From Acidobacteriaceae bacterium (GTDB taxonomy: Bacteria; Acidobacteriota; Terriglobia; Bryobacterales; Bryobacteraceae), in the NCBI GenBank assembly GCA_019246575.1, contig JAFAQG010000535.1:1-5162 (forward strand): a stretch of 5,162 nt of DNA. Direction: 5' to 3'. Below are positions 1 through 5,162 of this stretch, piece by piece. The first letter of the stretch is position 1; each line of letters opens with the position of its first letter. A program made the translations under genes and the position numbers. Below the pieces are notes generated by a model. It was not told where the DNA came from. It did not search any database and worked only from the letters and a program-made list of their open reading frames with translations.

Positions 1-1
1 C

Positions 2-295
2 GATTTTGTGGTCGCAACAGGCGAATCGTACTCCGTACGGGAGTTCCTGCAGGAGGCATTCTCGTTCGCCGGTCTCGAGTGGCAGAAGTATGTGGAAATC
101 GATGCGAAATACTTCCGCCCCACAGAGGTCGATTACCTGCTCGGCGATGCAACGAAGGCTCGCGACACTCTGGGATGGAAGCCCAGGACGACCTTTAAAC
201 AGCTTGTTCACATGATGGTTACCTGTGACCTGCGACTCGCAGAAGAAGAGCGCCTCCTTTCGGATAAGAAATTCGCAGGCGCGTCGCAGGCCTGA
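2..295 (+). CDS. gmd: GDP-mannose 4,6-dehydratase, C-terminal part (5' end outside window)
   Basis: This is the last 97 codons of an enzyme that converts GDP-D-mannose to GDP-4-keto-6-deoxy-D-mannose in the cytoplasm, the first step of GDP-L-fucose synthesis. The Rossmann fold and the catalytic Thr/Ser, Tyr and Lys lie upstream of the window. The visible part carries the family's C-terminal signatures: [12 protein letters not shown] (visible residues 4-15), then [16 protein letters not shown] and LGWKP, the sugar-nucleotide-binding half of extended short-chain dehydrogenases. The segment between SVREF and YFRP is short. A charged tail of about 20 residues ([11 protein letters not shown] and onward) follows the last conserved block. 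The next gene, fcl, starts one base after the TGA and encodes the next enzyme of the pathway, which strongly supports the call. RmlB-type and other NDP-sugar dehydratases are less likely because of the [12 protein letters not shown] blocks and the fcl neighbour. Confidence 0.94.
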   Translation, partial: DFVVATGESYSVREFLQEAFSFAGLEWQKYVEIDAKYFRPTEVDYLLGDATKARDTLGWKPRTTFKQLVHMMVTCDLRLAEEERLLSDKKFAGASQA

Positions 296-296
296 G

Positions 297-1247
297 ATGG
301 AAAAGAATAGTCGCGTTTATGTCGCCGGCCATAAGGGCCTGGTAGGCTCCGCTATTGTGCGCTACCTGCGCGCGCAAGGCTACGGCAATCTGTTGCTGCG
401 GTCGCGGAAGGATCTCGATCTTACAGATCGGTCGGCAGTGGAGCGGTTTTTCGCAACTGAAAGACCCGAATACGTGTTCCTGGCGGCGGCGAAGGTCGGC
501 GGAATTCTCGCAAACTCGAGCTATCCGGCGGACTTTATCCGCGACAATTTGGCTATCGAGGTCAACGTTATCGACGCCGCTTGGCGGCATGGGGTGAAGA
601 AGCTCGAATTCCTGGGCTCGTCCTGCATCTATCCGAAGTTTGCGCCGCAGCCGATGAAGGAAGAATACCTACTCACCGGTGCCCTTGAGCCGACGAACGA
701 GTGGTATGCAATCGCGAAGATAGCCGGCATCAAGCTATGTCAGGCGTACCATATTCAGCACGGGTTTCGCGCCATCTCTCTGATGCCAACGAACCTTTAT
801 GGCCCCGGCGATAACTTCGATCTCAACAACTCGCACGTGCTGCCCGCGTTGATCAGAAAGTTCCACGAAGCGCAAGCGGAGAACCGGCCGGAGGTGAGCG
901 TGTGGGGCACGGGCACGCCGCGCCGCGAATTCTTGCATGTCGACGACCTCGCTTCCGCGGCCGTCTTCCTCATGCTGCATCACAACGACCCCGCGATCGT
1001 CAATATCGGCACGGGCGAAGACGTCACCATCCGCGAATTGGCGCAGATGGTTGCGGATGCTACTGAATACCGGGGCAACATCGTCTTCGATCCCTCCAAG
1101 CCGGACGGCACCGCCCGGAAACTGCTCGATGTAAGCCGCGTACACGCACTTGGATGGCGGCATTCCATTCCGCTCGCCGAGGGCATTCGAACAACTTACC
1201 GGTGGTTTCTCGAAAACGTCGAATCGGCTCGGTTGGCCGTTACCTAA
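297..1247 (+). CDS. fcl: GDP-L-fucose synthase (GDP-4-keto-6-deoxymannose 3,5-epimerase/4-reductase)
   Basis: This 316-residue cytoplasmic enzyme takes the Gmd product and, using NADPH, epimerises it at C3 and C5 and reduces C4 to give GDP-L-fucose. It is an extended short-chain dehydrogenase. The nucleotide-binding GHKGLVG motif is at residues 11-17. The GSSC segment has Ser108 and Cys110, and the YxxxK pair is Tyr137 and Lys141. His180 lies in NNSHV, and the substrate region has [12 protein letters not shown] (163-174), REFLHVDD (210-217) and [12 protein letters not shown] (267-278). By alignment from memory with the E. coli enzyme, these match its catalytic Ser107, Cys109, Tyr136, Lys140 and His179, so all catalytic residues appear intact. 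The ATG at 297 is chosen because it places the glycine motif at the usual distance from the N-terminus. Longer in-frame starts, such as the ATG at 225, would lie inside gmd. The stop-to-start gap to gmd is one base (TGAGATG), which implies co-transcription and probably translational coupling; only a weak AGG lies upstream. Also known as wcaG. Confidence 0.97.
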   Translation: MEKNSRVYVAGHKGLVGSAIVRYLRAQGYGNLLLRSRKDLDLTDRSAVERFFATERPEYVFLAAAKVGGILANSSYPADFIRDNLAIEVNVIDAAWRHGVKKLEFLGSSCIYPKFAPQPMKEEYLLTGALEPTNEWYAIAKIAGIKLCQAYHIQHGFRAISLMPTNLYGPGDNFDLNNSHVLPALIRKFHEAQAENRPEVSVWGTGTPRREFLHVDDLASAAVFLMLHHNDPAIVNIGTGEDVTIRELAQMVADATEYRGNIVFDPSKPDGTARKLLDVSRVHALGWRHSIPLAEGIRTTYRWFLENVESARLAVT

Positions 1248-1253
1248 GTCCGG

Positions 1254-2855
1254 CTACGTTGCTGCGACGGCGGAGTACTCCTCGTATGTGCCCGTGAAGT
1301 CCTCGATGCCGCCGTCGTGAAAGTACCAGATTCGACTGGCTACTTCGTCCACCAGGTCCTCGTCGTGTGTAACCAGAAGCACCGTGCCCTCAAACTTCTG
1401 CAACGCGATATTCAGGGCGTTGATGGATTCGAGATCCAAATGGTTCGTCGGCTCATCGAAAACCAGAACGTTCGGCTTTTGGAGCATCAGCTTGCAGAAG
1501 ATCAGGCGCGCTGCCTCCCCTCCTGACAGCGCGTCGGTTGGTTTCAGCCCCTCTTCGCCGCTGAATAGCATCTGACCCAGTAACCCGCGAATCTCTTCGC
1601 GTGAGGCCTGCGGGTCCCAATCATGCAGCCACTCTGCGACTGTGGTGCCGTTTCGGATTCCCGCCCGGTGATCTTGCGCGAAGTATCCGATCTGGACCTC
1701 GTGGCCCCAGTTGACAAGGCCCGAGTCGAGTCCGACATCGGGGTCGTCCACACCGGGCCCATTTGCGAGTAGCGCCTTGAGCAGGGTTGTCTTGCCAACG
1801 CCGTTCCGTCCCATCAGCGCAACTTTCTCGCCGCGCTGCACCGAAGCAGAAAAGTCTCTGATGACCTGGTAACCGTTGTAGCCCTTACTGACGGCCTTGA
1901 ATTCCAGCGCGTGCCGGCCTGAGGGCCGTTTCATCTCGAACCGAATAAACGGGCGTTGGATGTTCGACCTCGCCAGCTCAGTGGTTTGTAAGCGCTCGAC
2001 TTCTTTTTTCCGCGAGGTCACCTGGCTGGCCCTGGTACCCGCGGAGAAGCGAGCGATGAACTCGTTCAATTGCGCGATCTTCTTTTCGCGCTGCGCATTC
2101 TCGGCCTCGATGCGCGCACGGATCTGCGTTTTTTGCAGAACCATGTCGTCATAACCGCCGGGATAAGTGATGATCGTCTGGTAATCGATGTCAGCGGTCT
2201 GAGTGCACACGCTGTTCAGAAAGTGGCGGTCGTGCGAGATGACCACCAGTATTCCTTCGTAATGGGTGAGAAAGTTTTGCAGCCAGTGAATGGATTCGAG
2301 ATCGAGATAGTTGGTTGGCTCGTCAAGCAGCAGCGCTTCCGGGCGGCCAAACAGCGCCTGTGCCAGCAGGACTCGAACTTTCTGGCCGCCTTGAAGCTCG
2401 GCCATGCGGCGATGGTGCAGCGGTTCGGGAATATCGAGGCCGTCCAACAGAACCGCGGCGTCGCTTTCAGCCGAGTAGCCGTCCTCTTCCGCCACGATGC
2501 CTTCAAGTTCGCCGAGCCGCATCCCGTCCTCATCCGTCAGCTCGGGTTTCGCATACAGTCGCTCGCGTTCTTCGAGAGCGTTCCACAGAGGCATGTTGCC
2601 CATAATCACGGTGTCGACAACTCGATACTGATCAAAAGCAAACTGGTCCTGTCGCAGAACGCCGAGTTTCTTTGGGCGGACAATTGTGCCCTTTTGCGGC
2701 TCTAGCTCGCCCGAAAGCAGTTTCATAAAGGTAGACTTACCGGCTCCGTTAGGGCCTGTAAGACCATAGCGGCGGCCGGTCAAAAAGGAAGTGGTGACGT
2801 CCTCAAATAGGATCTTGCCTCCGTACCGCATGCTGACATTACTGGCTGAAATCAT
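1254..2855 (-). CDS. ybiT: ABC-F family ATPase, YbiT type
   Basis: This 533-residue soluble protein has two ABC ATPase domains and no membrane segments. ABC-F proteins bind the ribosomal E site and relieve stalled or unproductive states; the specific YbiT role is less settled. Domain 1 has Walker A GPNGAGKS (34-41), the signature LQGGQ (154-158), Walker B ALLLDEP (174-180, Glu179) and switch His208. A charged helical interdomain linker spans roughly 240-300. Domain 2 has Walker A GRNGVGKT (349-356), the signature LSGGE (443-447), Walker B VLVFDEPT (463-470, Glu468) and switch His497. The blocks RQDQFAF (68-74) and IGYFAQDH (389-396), and the length (E. coli YbiT is about 530), point to YbiT rather than Uup, EttA or YheS. 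Compared with E. coli YbiT from memory, about eight extra Gly/Asp-rich residues lie near 365-379. The two DEPTN..DLES segments also resemble each other at DNA level (around 1424-1460 and 2291-2325), as expected of duplicated domains. The start aligns with the family start although no Shine-Dalgarno is visible. The 3' end lies 6 bases from convergent fcl. Confidence 0.95.
   Translation of the reverse strand: MISASNVSMRYGGKILFEDVTTSFLTGRRYGLTGPNGAGKSTFMKLLSGELEPQKGTIVRPKKLGVLRQDQFAFDQYRVVDTVIMGNMPLWNALEERERLYAKPELTDEDGMRLGELEGIVAEEDGYSAESDAAVLLDGLDIPEPLHHRRMAELQGGQKVRVLLAQALFGRPEALLLDEPTNYLDLESIHWLQNFLTHYEGILVVISHDRHFLNSVCTQTADIDYQTIITYPGGYDDMVLQKTQIRARIEAENAQREKKIAQLNEFIARFSAGTRASQVTSRKKEVERLQTTELARSNIQRPFIRFEMKRPSGRHALEFKAVSKGYNGYQVIRDFSASVQRGEKVALMGRNGVGKTTLLKALLANGPGVDDPDVGLDSGLVNWGHEVQIGYFAQDHRAGIRNGTTVAEWLHDWDPQASREEIRGLLGQMLFSGEEGLKPTDALSGGEAARLIFCKLMLQKPNVLVFDEPTNHLDLESINALNIALQKFEGTVLLVTHDEDLVDEVASRIWYFHDGGIEDFTGTYEEYSAVAAT
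1265..1317. repeat. 9-bp inverted repeat inside the 3' end of ybiT, just past the fcl stop
   Basis: CGACGGCGG (1265-1273) and its exact reverse complement CCGCCGTCG (1309-1317) flank a 35-base loop. Overlapping the left arm is a 10-base perfect palindrome, GGAGTACTCC (1272-1281). The pair begins 18 bases after the fcl stop and lies wholly within ybiT codons. It could fold in either transcript and act as a weak end signal for fcl, but there is no T-rich tract after either arm, so it is not a standard intrinsic terminator. The repeat is directly visible. A role is only inference, and in GC-rich coding DNA such a pair can arise by chance. Confidence 0.35.
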
Positions 2856-2878
2856 TGGAAAAGCAGGGGGAAATCACT

Positions 2879-2884
2879 ATTTTA
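2879..2884 (-). promoter_or_regulatory. Possible -10 element before ybiT
   Basis: On the minus strand the 38-base spacer between the YihY-family gene and ybiT reads TAAAAT, five of six matches to the sigma-70 -10 consensus. No good -35 hexamer is found 16-18 bases upstream; the best candidate, CAGGCA, matches three of six. If used, transcription would begin about 16 bases before the ybiT ATG and give a very short leader. The alternative, read-through from the upstream YihY-family gene, is at least as likely. Confidence 0.18.
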
Positions 2885-2893
2885 CCGCTGCAG

Positions 2894-3796
2894 TCAGGAT
2901 TTGCCTGCACTCTGACCACGCGCCAAGGTCGCGGAGTCGCGACTTGTGTCGCGGGATGCGCCGCCCTGCTCCGTGTAGACTTTCGTGAACACCGCTCCGA
3001 AGAAGAAGATCTGCGCAGAATAATAAACCCAAACAACGAAGGCGACCACAGACCCGGCTGCGCCATAGGGCGACCCAACGGCGGCCGTTGTGAGATAGAG
3101 CGCAAGCAGCGATTTCCCGATGATGAAGAGAACCGCCGTGATTGATGCACCTGCTCCGGCATCTCGCCAAGAGAGCGGCGCGTTGGGAACGAACTTAAAT
3201 ACCAGAGCGAAGAGGACCGCGAGCGCCGCGAGCGAGATGAGGACGTTCAACACCTCGGCAAGGATCGCTTCCGGCATTGGGACGATATTCGTTGCGAACT
3301 TCTGGACGATAGCGAAGGCTGTGCTCAAAACCAGCGATGCAATCAGCAGAAGTCCCAACCCGAGCACCATGGCAAACGCCGCGAGTCTCTGCGCCACCAT
3401 GCCACGCCACCCTTTCGAGGGCCGAGGCGGCACATCCCAGATGGTGTTCAGCGAATCGCGCAGCTCGATGAAGATCCCGGAAGCGCCAAACAGAAGAGTC
3501 ACTGCAGCAATAACACTGGCGAGGATGCCGGCCCCGGGGTGACGCGCATTGTCGATGAGGGTTTTCAGGATGTTCGCTCCGCCATTTCCGAGCACGTTTC
3601 TACTCTGGTTTACGACGTCGCGCTCTGCGGTGGTGTGACCGAACACCAGTGCGCAGATGCCGACAAGCAAAATAACAAGCGGTGCGACTGAGAGCAGTGA
3701 GTAATAAGCCAACGCCGCTCCAAGCCGGGGCGCATTGTGTTCACTCCAGCGGTCGTATGTGGCAGCCAATAAGGTCTTGAGGCGCTGCGGCGTCAT
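2894..3796 (-). CDS. YihY/virulence factor BrkB family inner-membrane protein
   Basis: This 300-residue integral inner-membrane protein belongs to the YihY/BrkB family (UPF0761), whose biochemical function is not firmly known. The E. coli relative was once misassigned as ribonuclease BN, and Bordetella BrkB was linked to serum resistance. About six hydrophobic segments are visible, near residues 29-53, 89-110, 138-164, 180-203, 214-236 and 247-273. Family-typical blocks are GAALAYYSLLSVAPL (26-40), FGASGIFIELRDSLNTIWDV (103-122), the P-x-x-x-x-W-R-D segment (207-212) and GSPYGAAGSVVAFVVWVYYSAQ (241-262, key residues G241, Y244, G245, W256, Y258, Y259). The C-terminal 25 residues are polar and Ser/Arg/Gly-rich and probably cytoplasmic. 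Length fits the family (about 290-320). The ATG at 3796 leaves a short amphipathic N-terminus before the first segment, as in relatives; no clear Shine-Dalgarno precedes it. It lies upstream of ybiT on the same strand with a 38-base gap, so co-transcription is plausible. Confidence 0.93.
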   Translation of the reverse strand: MTPQRLKTLLAATYDRWSEHNAPRLGAALAYYSLLSVAPLVILLVGICALVFGHTTAERDVVNQSRNVLGNGGANILKTLIDNARHPGAGILASVIAAVTLLFGASGIFIELRDSLNTIWDVPPRPSKGWRGMVAQRLAAFAMVLGLGLLLIASLVLSTAFAIVQKFATNIVPMPEAILAEVLNVLISLAALAVLFALVFKFVPNAPLSWRDAGAGASITAVLFIIGKSLLALYLTTAAVGSPYGAAGSVVAFVVWVYYSAQIFFFGAVFTKVYTEQGGASRDTSRDSATLARGQSAGKS

Positions 3797-3945
3797 GCTT
3801 TATTGTCGGCGTTCCGAGTCGAATGAAGCCAGCCTGAGACACTTGTAACAGGGAAGATTCCGCGCGCGTCGACGAAGTGCGGCAGCCCATAGTCACCAGC
3901 GCTTATGATGCATGTCTGTGTCCCTGCAATCGCGCAGCACTACAG
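3797..3945. other. Divergent intergenic spacer between the YihY-family gene and the POTRA gene
   Basis: These 149 bases must hold the promoters of both outward-facing genes unless transcripts enter from elsewhere. I find no convincing -35/-10 pair on either strand. The best single element is TATGAT (3904-3909, + strand, five of six matches to the -10 consensus), without a recognisable -35 at the right distance. Short palindromes (GTCGAC at 3868, AGCGCT at 3898, ATGCAT at 3909) are too small to call operators. A 14-codon reading frame beginning at 3905 runs into the POTRA gene start (see findings). No terminator or RNA gene is visible. Confidence 0.5.
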
Positions 3946-5162
3946 ATGAAGAGCCTACTCTTTCGGGTTGGACGCTGCGTCTGGCCAACGCTGTTGGCCG
4001 TGACTCTTGCGACGGCCGCCTATTCACAGCAAGATTTCAGCGGCCGCCTCGTTACCTCGGTTCTATTTCAACCGGCGAAGCAGCCCATTGATGAGCGCGA
4101 TTTGAAGGACATGCAGTTGATTCGTGTTGGTGAGCCGCTCGTACCGTCTCAGGTGGCGGCGACCATCGACCACCTATTTGCGAGCGGGCTTTACGATGAC
4201 ATCCAGGTGGATGCCGAGCCGGATCAAAACGGTGTTTCAATCCGATTCATCACGCGGGCCCGCCTGTTCGTTGGCCACGTCGGCGCTCGAGGTAAGTTTT
4301 CCGATCCGCCGAGCCGGGGCGCAATCCTCAGCCACGCGCAGTTGTATCTGGGAACGCCATTCAATCCAGAGGACGTCGAGACCGCAACGAAACGGGTCTT
4401 ACAGATTATGCGCGACAACGGTCTTTACACCGGAGCCGCGGGCGCAGCGACCATTCTGGATCGCGAGACAAATCAAGTAACAATCCGGTTCCTTGTTAAC
4501 TCGGGGAAGCGGGCCCATTACGAGACACCTACGATTCGAGGAGATACGAAGCTTGCGGATAGCACCATCATCCGCGCTACCGGCTGGCGCATACCCATCA
4601 TCCATTATTGGCGGCAGGTAACCTCGGCACTGACTGACAAGGGGATAGACGGCATTGAAAAGAAATATGCGAAGCAGCAGCGGCTAACGGCGAGTGTCGA
4701 TGTGGACTCATTGGATTACGATTCCAGGAACAATCGTGTTAAGCCCACGCTGAAGATCGATGCCGGCCCTAAAATCACCATTAGAGCGCTCGAGGCGAAG
4801 CTCAAAAGAAAAAAGTTAGAAGCGTTCGTGCCGGTGTTTCAGGAAGGCTCCGTCGATAATGATTTGCTCACCGAAGGCGCGGGCAACATTAAAAATTATT
4901 TCCAGTCCCGCGGTTATCCGGACGTAGAGGTCACTTTCAAGACCGAACCCGAGAAGAACGACGAGGAAATCATCGATTACTATATCGCGCTCGGTCCACG
5001 ACGCCGTTTAGTACACATCGATATCTTAGGCAACGACTACTTTACTCTCGAAACGATTCGCGAGCGAATGTTTCTGCAGACAAATTCCCTGGCTCTTCGA
5101 TACGGGCGCTACAGCGAGACGTTCAGGAAGAAAGACGAAGAGGCAATCGAAAACCTATTCCA
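3946..5162 (+). CDS. BamA/TamA (Omp85)-like outer-membrane protein with POTRA repeats, 3' end outside window
   Basis: The first 405 codons are visible and the frame is still open at the window edge. The N-terminus is a Sec signal peptide: Lys2/Arg7/Arg10, a hydrophobic core at 12-25, and a likely cut after AYS (residue 27). Repeated POTRA-like units follow, roughly at 34-104, 106-186, 188-274 and 275-351, with a fifth begun at 352. They share the pattern of a first beta-strand, helix with a phi-F/Y-x-x-x-G-Y/L motif (LFASGLYDD at 77-85, MRDNGLYTG at 155-163, YFQSRGYPD at 318-326), and a strand ending in a turn such as NSG, DAG or ALG. The third unit is longer, with a Trp/Ile-rich insert around 213-236. 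Such proteins fold other proteins into the outer membrane, and the 16-strand barrel should lie downstream. The ATG at 3946 is chosen because it directly precedes the signal peptide; no Shine-Dalgarno is seen. Whether it is the main BamA, a TamA-like paralogue or another Omp85 member cannot be decided here. Confidence 0.85.
   Translation, partial: MKSLLFRVGRCVWPTLLAVTLATAAYSQQDFSGRLVTSVLFQPAKQPIDERDLKDMQLIRVGEPLVPSQVAATIDHLFASGLYDDIQVDAEPDQNGVSIRFITRARLFVGHVGARGKFSDPPSRGAILSHAQLYLGTPFNPEDVETATKRVLQIMRDNGLYTGAAGAATILDRETNQVTIRFLVNSGKRAHYETPTIRGDTKLADSTIIRATGWRIPIIHYWRQVTSALTDKGIDGIEKKYAKQQRLTASVDVDSLDYDSRNNRVKPTLKIDAGPKITIRALEAKLKRKKLEAFVPVFQEGSVDNDLLTEGAGNIKNYFQSRGYPDVEVTFKTEPEKNDEEIIDYYIALGPRRRLVHIDILGNDYFTLETIRERMFLQTNSLALRYGRYSETFRKKDEEAIENLF

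Noticed and set aside
225..296. Longer start for fcl (ATG at 225)
   Set aside because: This would read 24 extra codons inside gmd and move the nucleotide-binding glycine motif away from its usual place near the N-terminus. The ATG at 297 matches the family start.
219..590. 123-codon open frame on the minus strand across the gmd/fcl junction
   Set aside because: It overlaps two confidently assigned genes in antisense and resembles no known protein.
735..1163. 142-codon open frame on the minus strand, opposite fcl
   Set aside because: It is fully antisense to conserved fcl codons, with composition typical of a shadow frame and no recognisable domain.
2070..2705. 211-codon open frame on the + strand, antisense to ybiT
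   Set aside because: It lies wholly inside the well-supported ybiT gene. Its translation shows no recognisable motif or domain, and long antisense frames are common opposite GC-biased genes.
3120..3542. 140-codon open frame on the + strand, opposite the YihY-family gene
   Set aside because: It is a shadow of the membrane-protein codons; the translation is Ala/Arg/Ser-rich with no motif.
3877..3945. GTG at 3877 as a longer start for the POTRA protein
   Set aside because: The frame is open from 3838, but the extension would add 23 residues with several cysteines ahead of a good signal peptide, which normally sits at the very N-terminus.
3912..4091. 59-codon frame from the ATG at 3912, out of frame with the POTRA gene
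   Set aside because: It overlaps the signal-peptide region in another frame and its translation shows no motif. The POTRA frame has clear family features.
1..5162. Search for mobile elements, CRISPR arrays, tRNA or rRNA genes, toxin-antitoxin or defence genes
   Set aside because: No terminal repeats, transposase or integrase motifs, spaced direct repeats or RNA-gene signatures were seen. The window is filled by five coding regions with only short spacers.

Overview
The window is ordinary chromosomal DNA of a moderately GC-rich Gram-negative bacterium, read almost end to end as protein-coding genes. It holds no RNA genes, insertion sequences, CRISPR array or phage genes that I can support. 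The outer-membrane POTRA protein at the right end indicates a two-membrane envelope. Its style (a BamA/TamA-like protein with at least five POTRA units and an enlarged third unit), together with the GC-moderate coding bias, resembles Acidobacteriota. That placement is an impression from memory of such proteins, not something demonstrated here.

Layout from left to right. Positions 2-295 (+) are the last 97 codons of gmd, GDP-mannose 4,6-dehydratase. One base after its stop comes fcl (297-1247, +), GDP-L-fucose synthase. The two are consecutive enzymes that convert GDP-mannose to GDP-L-fucose, a sugar donor for surface polysaccharide. Six bases past fcl, in convergent orientation, is the end of ybiT (1254-2855, -), a twin-ATPase ABC-F protein expected to act on ribosomes. 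Upstream of it on the same strand, 38 bases away, is a YihY/BrkB-family inner-membrane protein (2894-3796, -). A 149-base divergent spacer (3797-3945) follows. The window then ends inside a large secreted POTRA protein (3946-5162, +), whose beta-barrel lies beyond the edge.

Functionally there are three units: the gmd-fcl nucleotide-sugar operon, the leftward YihY-ybiT pair, and the rightward outer-membrane assembly gene. The first and last both concern the cell envelope, but nothing in the sequence ties them into one system. I found no clear evidence of a previously undescribed system. The observations most worth checking are a 14-codon upstream reading frame whose stop overlaps the POTRA gene start as ATGA, the lack of strong Shine-Dalgarno sequences before every gene start in the window, and the almost absent spacer between the convergent fcl and ybiT genes.
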